Of a DNA stretch of 64,000 bases, positions 53,073 through 60,216 are shown piece after piece. Position 1 is the first letter of the stretch, and the number at the start of each line of letters is the position of its first letter. The stretch lies in NCBI RefSeq assembly GCF_040126055.1, contig NZ_CP143541.1, forward strand, positions 806,001 to 870,000. The letters run 5' to 3'. The position numbers and the translations under genes are program-made. Below the pieces are notes generated by a model. It was not told the origin of the DNA and did not search any database. It saw only the letters and a list, made by a program, of their open reading frames with translations. The stretch comes from Pseudalkalibacillus sp. SCS-8 (GTDB lineage Bacteria; Bacillota; Bacilli; Bacillales; Fictibacillaceae).

Positions 53073-53849
53073 GTGGTTCAAGAGAAAGTCGTTTATATCA
53101 CAGGAGCTGCTAGCGGCATCGGTTATGAGCTGGCAAAGTCTTTTGCAGAACAAGGCGCAAAGATGGTGTTGACCGATCTGAACGAAGAAGGTGTGTTGAA
53201 GGCTGCAGAAGAGCTTGTTGGGAAAGGATATCAGGCAGTCGGCATGAAATGTGATGTGACGAAAGAGGATGAAGTGAAATCAACAATCGAGAAGACCGTC
53301 GAGGAGTTTGGTCGGATTGATATTCTCGTCAACAATGCGGGTCTTCAGCATATTGCTTCGGTTGAGGATTTCCCGACCGAAAAATTTGAATTGCTTACGC
53401 GTGTGATGCTCGTCGCTCCTTTCCTGGCGACGAAACATGCGCTCCCATATATGAAAAAACAGAAGTTCGGGCGCATTTTGAACATGTCTTCCATTAATGG
53501 ATTGGTTGGTTTTGCTGGAAAAGCGGCCTATAACAGTGCGAAGCATGGCGTCATTGGTCTGACGAAGGTGACGGCACTCGAAGCGGCAGAGTATGGTGTG
53601 ACGGTGAATGCGATTTGTCCAGGATATATCGATACGCCGCTTGTCCAGAATCAATTGGCGGATTTAGCGGAGAACCGCGGTGTATCCAAGGAACAAGTGA
53701 TGGAGGATGTCATTTATCCGCTCGTGCCGCAAAAACGGCTGCTATCTGTGAAAGAAATTGCTGATTACACGTTATTCCTGGCAAGTGACCAGGCAAAAGG
53801 TGTTACAGGCCAGGCTGTCGTAATCGACGGGGGTTACACTGCACAATAA
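53073..53849 (+). CDS. 3-hydroxybutyrate dehydrogenase (SDR family)
   Basis: 258 aa short-chain dehydrogenase. Cofactor loop TGAASGIG (residues 10-17), NNAG, and the catalytic Ser-Tyr-Lys with NMSSINGLVG and AAYNSAKHG; the C-terminal region CPGYIDTPLVQNQL is close to the 3-hydroxybutyrate dehydrogenase subgroup. It oxidises D-3-hydroxybutyrate to acetoacetate with NAD+. Starts with GTG after GAAGGAGG. Second gene of the sigma-54 operon; a long-stem terminator follows. Confidence 0.9.
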   Translation: MVQEKVVYITGAASGIGYELAKSFAEQGAKMVLTDLNEEGVLKAAEELVGKGYQAVGMKCDVTKEDEVKSTIEKTVEEFGRIDILVNNAGLQHIASVEDFPTEKFELLTRVMLVAPFLATKHALPYMKKQKFGRILNMSSINGLVGFAGKAAYNSAKHGVIGLTKVTALEAAEYGVTVNAICPGYIDTPLVQNQLADLAENRGVSKEQVMEDVIYPLVPQKRLLSVKEIADYTLFLASDQAKGVTGQAVVIDGGYTAQ

Positions 53850-53867
53850 CAGATGTTCAGTTTAAAG

Positions 53868-53922
53868 CTGCCCTTTTGGTCGAGGTGGAACTCGACTTCG
53901 ACCGGAGGGCAGCTTTTCGTTG
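53868..53922 (+). terminator. Terminator of the 3-hydroxybutyrate operon
   Basis: AGCTGCCC...GGTCGA / TCGACC...GGGCAGCT long interrupted stem with TTTTCGTT. Confidence 0.82.
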
Positions 53923-53946
53923 TTTGAGGCTCGATTTTGTGCAGTT

Positions 53947-54041
53947 TGGTGCATAAATGTAGCATCTAGGTTCATAAATCTGCATCTAGGTTCATAATTT
54001 CTGGATTTGGTTCGAAATCCGCTCAACTAGGTTCATAATCG
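53947..54041. repeat. 20-bp periodic intergenic repeat, opposite orientation to the 1294 array
   Basis: GGTTCATAA blocks at 53969, 53989, a degenerate GGTTCGAAA at 54009 and another at 54030. On the minus strand this reads ATTATGAACCTAG, TTTCGAACC, ATTATGAACCTAGATG, in the same order as the 1294 array. Confidence 0.8.
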
Positions 54042-54070
54042 AGTCGCTCAAATTACCAGGCTTCAATGGA

Positions 54071-54131
54071 AGTGTCAGGCACCGTTCAGAAACCGTTTAT
54101 TCCCAACGGTTCTGTAACGGTGCCTGACACT
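54071..54131. repeat. 61-bp palindromic repeat, left copy (GTGTCAGGCACC type)
   Basis: AGTGTCAGGCACCGTT at one end and AACGGTGCCTGACACT at the other form a long hairpin with inner AACCGTT/AACGGTT arms. The right copy at 55372-55432 differs at 2 of 61 bases. The two bracket one gene. Confidence 0.85.
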
Positions 54132-54182
54132 CACACAATTATGGTAAAATTAAGGGAGTTCTTTTTAGGGGTTGTTGCGCTC

Positions 54183-55370
54183 ATGTTTGCGATGTTTTGG
54201 AGAAAAATTGTTGTAGGTATTGTGACGACTTTTGCGACGTTATTAGTTTTAACGCCTTTTATTATTGCGGCTCCGATTACATTTGTTATCTTTTTTTATG
54301 TGTTGCTTGGTATTGGGGTTTATGGATTGTGGGTCTCGATTTTTTCAGACGTCGTCGTACCGGAGGAATCCAAGCTAAATGCGCTTTACACATTCTTGGT
54401 CCATGTAGGTTTTGTCATCATGCCTGTCTTCATCCTTCAAATCATTGAGCCGAGGACAGAGCTTCCTTTTTATTTTTACTTCGCAATTCCAATTTCGATC
54501 TTGTTCTGGATGTTTGACGAAACGTTAAGACGACAAAGGAAAATGAAATGGTCACCGGTATTGAATCAAAAAGAGAAATGGATTTGCGGAAGCATTAGTA
54601 TAACGATACTGATTGTAGTGTTAAGCTGGTTCAGCTATGGGACGCTCGATAAGGTCACTCCTTTGACAAGGCACTATATACCGGAAGGATACGAAGGTTG
54701 GACATATGTTTTTTACGATGTGGAAGATTACCCTGCATTAACAAAAGAGGGTGACTACCGCGTCATAAAGTATAATTCGGAGGGTGTAGCATGGACATCA
54801 TCTTCTTATGAGGGCTCAAGCGTTGACGACAATGAATTCTATTACATAAGTGAAAGTGGCGATAAAAGGATTATCCCAATGGATCATGTTCATTTCGGTA
54901 ATCTATCAAGTTTTTCTTATATGGATACTGATGAAAGCAGGGTTATCCATTATGATGCCATTGATCTGATTTTCATCGGAACAGAAGAAGAATTTCGTAA
55001 TAGTCCGGAACCCGATTACAAGAAGTTTATTCCTGATTATGATCCAGCAAGAGCCGAATTTAAGTTTGAAATCCCAAATGAGTATACAGGGTGGGTTAAG
55101 CTAGACCTCACTGCTCATTCAGGCGAATTGACTGACCGAACAATACGCGTCGATCAGAACGGGGAAGCAACTTTTTCTTATCCGAACGTCTCCTTTGATA
55201 AGGATTATGACGACTTCCATTACGTAACGGATGATGAGGAGAAACGGGCGATACCCCAAGAGCTTCTTTCCGACTTTTACTATTATCCAGATTTGATCGT
55301 TTTTTACATAGGACATCGGGAAGATGAGGACTTATTTCCATACCAAGAGTACAAAAAGAAAAACGAATGA
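54183..55370 (+). CDS. Membrane protein with two IPEGY/GW modules, bracketed by twin palindromes
   Basis: About 395 aa. Four hydrophobic segments (first ~165 residues) and a single pass, then two related external modules: HYIPEGYEGWTYVFYDV ... SEGVAWTSS and FEIPNEYTGWVKLDLTA ... NGEATFSYP. These resemble the DUF6843-type module from memory; function unknown. The open frame extends back to 54066 inside the left palindrome. Starts in repeat sequence (54066, 54141) lack ribosome binding sites; ATG 54183 follows TTAGGGG at 11 bases. The stop lies 1 bp before the right palindrome, so the gene fits exactly between the two copies. Confidence 0.6.
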   Translation: MFAMFWRKIVVGIVTTFATLLVLTPFIIAAPITFVIFFYVLLGIGVYGLWVSIFSDVVVPEESKLNALYTFLVHVGFVIMPVFILQIIEPRTELPFYFYFAIPISILFWMFDETLRRQRKMKWSPVLNQKEKWICGSISITILIVVLSWFSYGTLDKVTPLTRHYIPEGYEGWTYVFYDVEDYPALTKEGDYRVIKYNSEGVAWTSSSYEGSSVDDNEFYYISESGDKRIIPMDHVHFGNLSSFSYMDTDESRVIHYDAIDLIFIGTEEEFRNSPEPDYKKFIPDYDPARAEFKFEIPNEYTGWVKLDLTAHSGELTDRTIRVDQNGEATFSYPNVSFDKDYDDFHYVTDDEEKRAIPQELLSDFYYYPDLIVFYIGHREDEDLFPYQEYKKKNE

Positions 55371-55371
55371 A

Positions 55372-55432
55372 AGTGTCAGGCACCGTTCAGAAACCGTTCA
55401 TTCCCAACGGTTCTGAAACGGTGCCTGACACT
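55372..55432. repeat. 61-bp palindromic repeat, right copy
   Basis: Same element as 54071-54131 (59 of 61 identical), beginning 1 bp after the stop codon of the bracketed gene. Similarity continues a few bases into CAYACAATTA on the right side. Confidence 0.85.
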
Positions 55433-55443
55433 CATACAATTAA

Positions 55444-55497
55444 TGAAAAAGACCCGTCGATGCTCTGGTTGAGCCGTAATACGGGTCTTTTTTTATC
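55444..55497. terminator. Terminator between the bracketed gene and ytzC
   Basis: AAAAAGACCCGT-N23-ACGGGTCTTTTTTT with A- and T-runs on either side. Confidence 0.8.
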
Positions 55498-55503
55498 TGA
55501 TTC

Positions 55504-55770
55504 TTAGTGGTCGTTGATGATCATGTCACTTTGCAGCTGCAGGATTTGTGCCATGACGCGCTGAATTTCTTCGCGTTGCTGGGGAGTTGCACTGTTGGAA
55601 ACCTTCTGTAGATCGATATAAGCCTCTTCGAGTTGTTGTTGGGCACTGGAATAGACCTCTTGATCAATCTGCGGTTCTTGTCGGTTATAGAGCTCATTCT
55701 GCTCAGTTGCATAGTCGATGACTTGATGGGCACGATTCAGGAACATTTGCAGGGATTCATGTTCAGTCAT
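55504..55770 (-). CDS. ytzC: DUF2524 protein (YtzC-like)
   Basis: 88 aa, alpha-helical. The central pattern AHQVIDYATEQNELYNRQEP with YSSAQQQLEEAYIDLQKV and the tail LQLQSDMIINDH fit Bacillus YtzC (DUF2524), function unknown. ATG 55770 follows AGGAGGAAACACGAC; the longer frame to 55812 starts upstream of that site. Confidence 0.85.
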   Translation of the reverse strand: MTEHESLQMFLNRAHQVIDYATEQNELYNRQEPQIDQEVYSSAQQQLEEAYIDLQKVSNSATPQQREEIQRVMAQILQLQSDMIINDH

Positions 55771-55944
55771 GTCGTGTTTCCTCCTCATGAAGTTGTGCTT
55801 ATAGTGTGGCATAGCTCACGAAATAGTATGTGTAAAATGGGGGAGGACATCCGCATAATTTTCTGGACTTCCATATTTGTCCCTATCATGGTTTTTCGTA
55901 CATACATAGAGTATTAGTGACCAGACAAAAAGGAGGATGAAAAC

Positions 55945-56118
55945 ATGAGTGATGGATACAAGAAGAAGCGTGGAAGTGGGTTTACGCTGATTGTTGTTTT
56001 GTTTATCCTGCTAATTATCGTAGGAGCAGCTTGCTTCTGTGGTGACGATTACGGCTATGGCTATGGCGGAGGATGCTGTGACGGCGGATACGGCGGATAT
56101 GGCGGGTACGGCTGGTAA
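55945..56118 (+). CDS. YjcZ-family small Gly/Tyr-rich protein
   Basis: 57 aa. Lys-rich start, the hydrophobic block FTLIVVLFILLIIVGAACF typical of YjcZ-family sporulation proteins, then a Gly/Tyr/Cys tail with GYGYGGGCC and repeated GGYGGY. Located after AGGAGGATGAAAAC. A possible sigma-K-like -10 (CATAGAGTA, 55905-55913) lies upstream, but no clear -35. The Cys-Cys and Tyr-rich tail suggests cross-linking into a spore structure; this is inference. Terminator follows. Confidence 0.8.
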   Translation: MSDGYKKKRGSGFTLIVVLFILLIIVGAACFCGDDYGYGYGGGCCDGGYGGYGGYGW

Positions 56119-56127
56119 TAGATGAGG

Positions 56128-56160
56128 AAACAGATGGGGGGATGCCGCCATCTGTTTTTA
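56128..56160 (+). terminator. Terminator of the YjcZ-family gene
   Basis: AAACAGATGG-N10-CCATCTGTTTTT. Confidence 0.87.
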
Positions 56161-56254
56161 TATAAACGATGAGTCTGTTTTGACATGCGGTCTCCATTTT
56201 CATCATATATGCTATAATGTAACCACTTCTCGGAACGGATAAAAGGAGGAGTCT

Positions 56255-56983
56255 ATGATGGAAAGACAGAATGTAGAACAGTTGGCAGAATGGATGAGGG
56301 AATCGGAAAAAACAGTCGTGTTGACAGGTGCTGGAATGTCTACGGAAAGCGGAATTCCGGATTTTCGGTCTAAAAAAGGCTGGTGGAAGAAAATCGATCC
56401 AATGTCGGTTTCCACGACAGAGGCATTGGAGAACGAATATGAATTGTTCCACGACTTTTACCAAGTGCGTCTGACCGATTTAAATGCTTGTCGGCCTCAT
56501 TCCGGTCACCATGTACTAGCTGATTGGGAAAAGCAAGGACTGTTATCTGCGATCGTGACTCAGAACGTCGATGGATTCCACCATGCTGCAGGGAATGAAA
56601 AGGTGTTTGAATTACATGGCTCACTACGCTCCATTTTGTGCTCCGAGTGCGGCAGAGGAGCCGATGAAGAGTCGTTTCTTAATCATAAAGCATGCCTAAG
56701 CTGTGAAGGGAACTTGCGGCCTGACATCGTCCTGTTCGGCGAGATGCTACCACAGGATGTATGGGGAGAAGCCATCCGTGAAATTGAGCAGTCGGACCTG
56801 TTGATTGTAATCGGTTCAAGCTTGAAAGTAGCCCCAGCGAATGAACTTCCATTTTTAAGTACAGGGAAGAAAGTCATCATCAACAATGAAGAAACGTATT
56901 TACATAATGCCTTTGATTTGCACGTTGATGGGAATGCTGGGACGGTTTTAGAAACGTTACAAGAATTAGTTAAGGAGGGTTAG
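56255..56983 (+). CDS. NAD-dependent protein deacylase (Sir2/CobB)
   Basis: 242 aa sirtuin. NAD loop LTGAGMSTESGIPDFRS, the catalytic region TQNVDGFHHAAG with His in ELHGSL, zinc-binding Cys pairs CSEC and CLSC, and the VIGSSLKVAPANELP motif. It removes acyl groups from lysines using NAD+ and matches B. subtilis SrtN. Starts at the first of two ATGs after AAGGAGGAGTCT. A DUF2164 gene follows 3 bp downstream, so an operon is likely. Confidence 0.93.
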   Translation: MMERQNVEQLAEWMRESEKTVVLTGAGMSTESGIPDFRSKKGWWKKIDPMSVSTTEALENEYELFHDFYQVRLTDLNACRPHSGHHVLADWEKQGLLSAIVTQNVDGFHHAAGNEKVFELHGSLRSILCSECGRGADEESFLNHKACLSCEGNLRPDIVLFGEMLPQDVWGEAIREIEQSDLLIVIGSSLKVAPANELPFLSTGKKVIINNEETYLHNAFDLHVDGNAGTVLETLQELVKEG

Positions 56984-56986
56984 TGT

Positions 56987-57247
56987 ATGAAAGTGATAAA
57001 AATTTCAAAGGAAGATCGTGAACAGCTCATTGAAAACATACAAGGCTATTTTGTCGATGAACGTGGAGAAGAAATTGGGGAATTGGCAGCTGGGTTGTTG
57101 TTGGATTTCTTCCTAAGCGAAGCGGGGCCATTTGTCTATAATCAAGGTGTTCAGGACGCTAAGCGATTGATGTTCGACAAAATGGAAAACATGGGAGAAG
57201 ATCTCGATGCTCTGCAACGCCCCATCCAATTACATAGACGCTATTAG
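56987..57247 (+). CDS. DUF2164 protein
   Basis: 86 aa. KEDREQLIENIQGYFVDERGEEIGELAAGLLLDFFLSEAGPFVYNQGVQDAK matches the short DUF2164 family of unknown function. Overlaps nothing but follows the sirtuin gene by 3 bp with a good GGAGGG site, so it is cotranscribed. Terminator immediately after. Confidence 0.85.
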   Translation: MKVIKISKEDREQLIENIQGYFVDERGEEIGELAAGLLLDFFLSEAGPFVYNQGVQDAKRLMFDKMENMGEDLDALQRPIQLHRRY

Positions 57248-57277
57248 ACCGACCACTCTAATGGTTCGGTCTTTTTT
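57246..57277 (+). terminator. Terminator of the sirtuin/DUF2164 operon
   Basis: AGACCGACCA-CTCTAA-TGGTTCGGTCT stem with Ts. Confidence 0.82.
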
Positions 57278-57339
57278 ATATCGTTATAAAAAAGAAAGGC
57301 TGATCCCAATGAGTGATGGGGTCAGCTACATTACCAATT

Positions 57340-57636
57340 TTAAGGTTTCACTTCACGCAAAAATGCAATCTTTTCGCATGGAATCCAAACTGGTTCAACA
57401 AAAGGCTGTCCGGTGTTCGGAATACGGTCGAAAAATTGTGCGCAACATTCTTCTTCATCTAAGCAAGTAAAAACAAGACGAATATTCTCATCAGCTGGTG
57501 TACCCGAAAATTTTACATCGACCGGTGTACCAGGTTCCATTTTTTTTAACACATTGCATATACATCCACAATTGCATTTTCGCTTCTTGTTTGTATCTTC
57601 AAATTCAACATTAACCTGATCCTCAAATAAGCTCAT
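57340..57636 (-). CDS. Cys-rich small protein of unknown function
   Basis: 98 aa. Contains CNCGCICNVLKKMEPGTPVD near residue 22 and EEECCAQFF later, seven or more Cys in total, then PVWIPCEKIAFLREV. The start follows AAAGGAGGATGGATAG. It resembles the Cys-rich proteins of Bacillus spore outer layers in composition, but I do not recognise the family. A TTGTCC/GGACAA inverted pair sits in the upstream region. Confidence 0.6.
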   Translation of the reverse strand: MSLFEDQVNVEFEDTNKKRKCNCGCICNVLKKMEPGTPVDVKFSGTPADENIRLVFTCLDEEECCAQFFDRIPNTGQPFVEPVWIPCEKIAFLREVKP

Positions 57637-57815
57637 CTATCCATCCTCCTTTTTAATAATTGACACATTAATAAAGTGTTTGTCCAATAGTATATTGTCC
57701 TTGTGGGACAAAGGCATAGGTAAGTAACCTGAATCCACATAAATTTGGGGATTGTCCTATAAAAGGCGGGATTAGGGCGAAAGGAAAATAGGTGAAAAGT
57801 ATGGACGGAAGTGTA

Positions 57816-57844
57816 TTGACTTCACCTTCTTCCCGTCATATAAT
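57816..57844 (+). promoter_or_regulatory. Sigma-A promoter of the SAM-riboswitch operon
   Basis: TTGACT-N17-TATAAT; the expected start of transcription is about 57851, 13 bases before the riboswitch. Confidence 0.8.
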
Positions 57845-57863
57845 TGCGTAAATTTAATAAACA

Positions 57864-57962
57864 TTCTATCAAGAGTGGACGAAAGAACTGGCTTAATGAC
57901 TCCACAGCAACCTGATGAACGACAAGGTGCTCCAACCAGCAAAGGGAACTTTGGGTGATAAG
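57864..57962 (+). ncRNA. SAM-I (S-box) riboswitch aptamer
   Basis: TATCAAGAGTGGACGAAAGA, then ACTGGCTTAATGA, then CTCCACAGCAACCTGATG, and later AAGGTGCTCCAACCAGCAAA and GGTGATAAG follow the S-box order: P1 5' strand, P2 (GTGGA/TCCAC), kink-turn, CAGCAACC, P3 (GGTGC) and P1 3' strand. The P1 helix is imperfect at its base (TATC/GATA). SAM is the expected ligand. Confidence 0.85.
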
Positions 57963-57973
57963 GGTCGATGGTG

Positions 57974-58013
57974 GAACTCTTTTTTTGCATCAAAGCAGAA
58001 GGGTTTTTTTATT
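57974..58013 (+). terminator. Riboswitch-controlled transcription terminator
   Basis: AACTCTTTTTTTGC pairs with GCAGAAGGGTT around ATCAAA and is followed by seven Ts. With SAM bound the message should stop here, before the 53-aa gene. Confidence 0.78.
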
Positions 58014-58029
58014 AGAGGAGGGACGAAGA

Positions 58030-58191
58030 TTGGTAAAAAAGCAGTCCAATCAATCACAGAACGCCGTGCCAAGTGACCAAGAGCATATTCGCGCAATGTC
58101 TGAAGAAGAAATCAAAGCATTTCATCGTAAGACGTATGAAAAATATATCCGCAGCTACGTGCGTGAGCGTAACCGGATGAGGAAGAAGTAG
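58030..58191 (+). CDS. 53-aa charged protein controlled by the SAM riboswitch
   Basis: Not recognised. Hydrophilic, very basic C-terminus (KFHRKTYEKYIRSYVRERNR-like region, ending MRKK) with an acidic middle (MSEEEIKAF). TTG 58030 lies seven bases after GAGGAGGGACG; the longer frame to 57955 runs through the terminator and is rejected. It is the first gene after the riboswitch, and gamma-glutamylcyclotransferase follows 10 bp later. No known S-box gene resembles it. Confidence 0.7.
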   Translation: MVKKQSNQSQNAVPSDQEHIRAMSEEEIKAFHRKTYEKYIRSYVRERNRMRKK

Positions 58192-58201
58192 GGGCATTGC
58201 T

Positions 58202-58606
58202 ATGAACGTGGTATTCGTATATGGAACACTTCGAATAGGGGAAAAGAATCACCATTTGCTGAAAAATGCGAAGAGGGTGTCCGATCAAGCGTGGATTGGG
58301 GGAAAGCTGTTCGATACAGGATTGGGCTATCCAGCACTATCCTTACAGCAGTTTGGAAAGGTTTACGGAGAACTGTATGAAGTGGATGATGAAATGCTGA
58401 AAAGCTTGGATTTATTAGAAGGGTACACGGTTGGTCGCCAAGACAATTTGTATGAGCGGGAAGTCAGGACAATTACAACTGTCAAAGGATCGTGTGAAGC
58501 ATACATCTACACAGTCGATCATAATCTCTCCTTATGTAAAGAATGCATTCCGAATGGTGATTGGGTGAAGCGGGCTGAAACCTATGATGATTTTTCCATT
58601 TCATGA
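58202..58606 (+). CDS. Gamma-glutamylcyclotransferase-like protein
   Basis: 134 aa GGCT/AIG2-fold protein. The family signature VFVYGTLRIGEKNHHLL and the catalytic Glu in LDLLEGYTVG are present. Family members release 5-oxoproline from gamma-glutamyl compounds. Cotranscribed with the 53-aa gene, 10 bp apart, under the SAM riboswitch. Overlaps the end of the convergent GNAT gene by 25 bp. The 5-oxoprolinase genes at the right end of the window would use its product, but that link is inference. Confidence 0.85.
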   Translation: MNVVFVYGTLRIGEKNHHLLKNAKRVSDQAWIGGKLFDTGLGYPALSLQQFGKVYGELYEVDDEMLKSLDLLEGYTVGRQDNLYEREVRTITTVKGSCEAYIYTVDHNLSLCKECIPNGDWVKRAETYDDFSIS

Positions 58607-59103
58607 AGGGAAGTGCTGTATACATCAATCCGTTTACCCCATTTTTCAATATGCTCATTCTTCTTCATACCGATCCTCGTTGCTACAGCAATGGAGGGTA
58701 AATTATCCGGAGTAATCAGAGAAATCATCTTAGGATATCGACAAGTATGTAATCCATAATTCAGACACGCAGACGCCGCCTCTGTTGCAAAGCCATGTCC
58801 CCAATAGTCTCTTATGAACAAATAACCGATCTCCATCATCATTTCGCCATTGACCTTTTGGGGGACGATCCCACATTGACCAATGAAGGTCCCATCCTGC
58901 TTTAATTCCACTGCCCAAAGGCCGACATTGAATGCATCGTAATTCGCAATGTTCCAATCGATCCATTCTACAGCTTCATCCTCTGACTTCGTGCCAGGAT
59001 AATAATTCATAGCCACCGGATCACCGAATATTTTCATCAAATTCGTGACGTCGGTTCGGCGTAAAGGTCGAAGCCTCAAACGTTCCGTCTGTATCTCAAA
59101 CAA
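58582..59103 (-). CDS. GNAT-family N-acetyltransferase
   Basis: 173 aa. RimJ/RimL-type start FEIQTERLRLRPLRRTDVTNL, then GQCGIVPQKVNGEMMMEIGYLF and the acetyl-CoA loop RDYWGHGFATEAASACL, with ISLITPDNLPSIAVATRIGM later. Target unknown. Convergent with, and overlapping by 25 bp, the gamma-glutamylcyclotransferase gene. Confidence 0.86.
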   Translation of the reverse strand: MFEIQTERLRLRPLRRTDVTNLMKIFGDPVAMNYYPGTKSEDEAVEWIDWNIANYDAFNVGLWAVELKQDGTFIGQCGIVPQKVNGEMMMEIGYLFIRDYWGHGFATEAASACLNYGLHTCRYPKMISLITPDNLPSIAVATRIGMKKNEHIEKWGKRIDVYSTSLHEMEKSS

Positions 59104-59167
59104 TCCTCATCACTTCCTTTTCTTTCTACCCTTACATTCTATCCTATGATGCAACCTCGAATCTCAT

Positions 59168-59281
59168 CCAAGTGTCAGACACCATTTACAATCCCAATCG
59201 TACCATGGGTTTGAGGTAAGTGTCAGACACTTCAAAGGAATGCAGATGTACCAACGGTTCGTGAAAAGTGCCTGACACTTA
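59168..59281. repeat. Degraded GTGTCAGACAC repeats
   Basis: AAGTGTCAGACACC (59169), AAGTGTCAGACACTT (59218) and AAGTGCCTGACACTT (59267) are diverged relatives of the palindromes at 54071 and 55372, in the 274-bp gap between two GNAT genes. No open frame is present here. Confidence 0.7.
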
Positions 59282-59377
59282 AAAAAGGCACTAGAGGAGT
59301 TTGGGGAATAGTCGAGAATATAGAAACTGAAATGATGCAGACTGAACTTTGATTTTTGCAGCAGAGGAGACCAGTAC

Positions 59378-59941
59378 ATGGCCTATGATTTGAAGGTTGA
59401 AACAGAGCGGCTAACCATACGCCCATATCATCAAAGAGACTATTCGAATTGGTTGCATGAGCACAAAAGGCGACAGCCGGCTCAGCATAAGTATGATCAA
59501 GGTTCCACCGATATGAGTGAATGCACGGAAATTTGGTTCCATCAGATGGTGGAGAGTCAGCAGGAATTGATCGCCAAGGATGATTGCTATATCTTTGGGG
59601 TGTTTCATAAACAGACGGGTGTTCATATTGGGACAATCGATCTTTCTACACTAATGCGTTATGACTTCCAATGGGGCAGGATTGGCTATATGATCCACAA
59701 TCATCAATGGAGGAAAGGATTCGGTCGGGAAGCAGTCCAAGCGTCGTTAAGCCTTGCTTTCAAAAAGCTGGATTTCCATCGGATCGAGGCACATATCAAT
59801 TTAGACAATGAGGCTTCAATCAAATTAGCTGAAAGCGTCGGAATGCAATTTGAATGTATCCGGAAAGGATTCATATTTGAGTTCGGAGAATGGACAGATA
59901 ACTTGATTTATTACATAACCGCTGACACCCCTCTAAAATAA
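59378..59941 (+). CDS. GNAT-family N-acetyltransferase (RimL-like)
   Basis: 187 aa. KVETERLTIRPYHQRDY start, HIGTIDLSTLMRYDFQWGRIGYMI, the CoA loop HNHQWRKGFGREAVQASLSLA and HRIEAHINLDNEASIKLAESVG. It may modify ribosomal protein L7/L12 or a small molecule; unresolved. Start ATG after GGAGACCAGTAC. Confidence 0.86.
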   Translation: MAYDLKVETERLTIRPYHQRDYSNWLHEHKRRQPAQHKYDQGSTDMSECTEIWFHQMVESQQELIAKDDCYIFGVFHKQTGVHIGTIDLSTLMRYDFQWGRIGYMIHNHQWRKGFGREAVQASLSLAFKKLDFHRIEAHINLDNEASIKLAESVGMQFECIRKGFIFEFGEWTDNLIYYITADTPLK

Positions 59942-59974
59942 GAATCGGGATCTACCAAACCATCCGAACCAAGC

Positions 59975-60024
59975 AAAAAAAAGAGGGTGACCTCAGCCTA
60001 TCAAATACAGGCAGATCACACCTC
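59975..60024 (-). terminator. Terminator of the ECF-dependent candidate RNA
   Basis: Minus strand GAGG...GTGA...GCCT paired with AGGC...TCAC...CCTC (interrupted stem), followed by eight Ts. Confidence 0.75.
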
Positions 60025-60088
60025 AATGTAAGGGGAGGTAGGAAATTTGCAGGAGAACTAAGAAGTTTCACCTTTAAGATTCCTCCTA
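59975..60088 (-). ncRNA. Candidate CU-rich small RNA under ECF-sigma control
   Basis: About 113 nt from the ECF promoter to the terminator. The 5' part contains TAGGAGGAATC; the middle contains TTCTCCTGC and TTTCCTACCTCCCCTTAC, CU-rich segments that could pair with Shine-Dalgarno regions or with its own 5' GUAGGAGG. The only in-frame start, GTG at about 60072, would read through the terminator, so a peptide is unlikely. No other gene lies between the GNAT gene and the VOC gene. Confidence 0.5.
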
Positions 60089-60094
60089 CTCTTA

Positions 60095-60122
60095 TAGACG
60101 AATGAATTTGAAAAAGGTTGCA
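60095..60122 (-). promoter_or_regulatory. ECF-sigma promoter
   Basis: Minus strand TGCAAC-N16-CGTCTATA. The run CAAATTCATTCGTCTATA closely matches the promoter at 28375. Confidence 0.65.
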
Positions 60123-60216
60123 GGTTTTCGTCAATTTTTCGCGAAAAAAGGAAAAACATTCCTTTTTAAAGGGGGGCAGTAAAACTATTCGATAAAATGA
60201 CGTAAGGAGGAAGAAA

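Noticed and set aside
54066..54068. ATG 54066 as the start of the bracketed membrane protein
   Set aside because: It lies just before the palindrome, would translate the repeat itself and has no ribosome binding site.
55905..55913. CATAGAGTA as a sigma-K -10 before the YjcZ-like gene
   Set aside because: No convincing sigma-K -35 at the right distance; kept only as a remark.
60072..60074. GTG start for a peptide within the ECF-driven RNA
   Set aside because: The frame would run through the terminator hairpin and its T-tract, so an RNA or leader is preferred.
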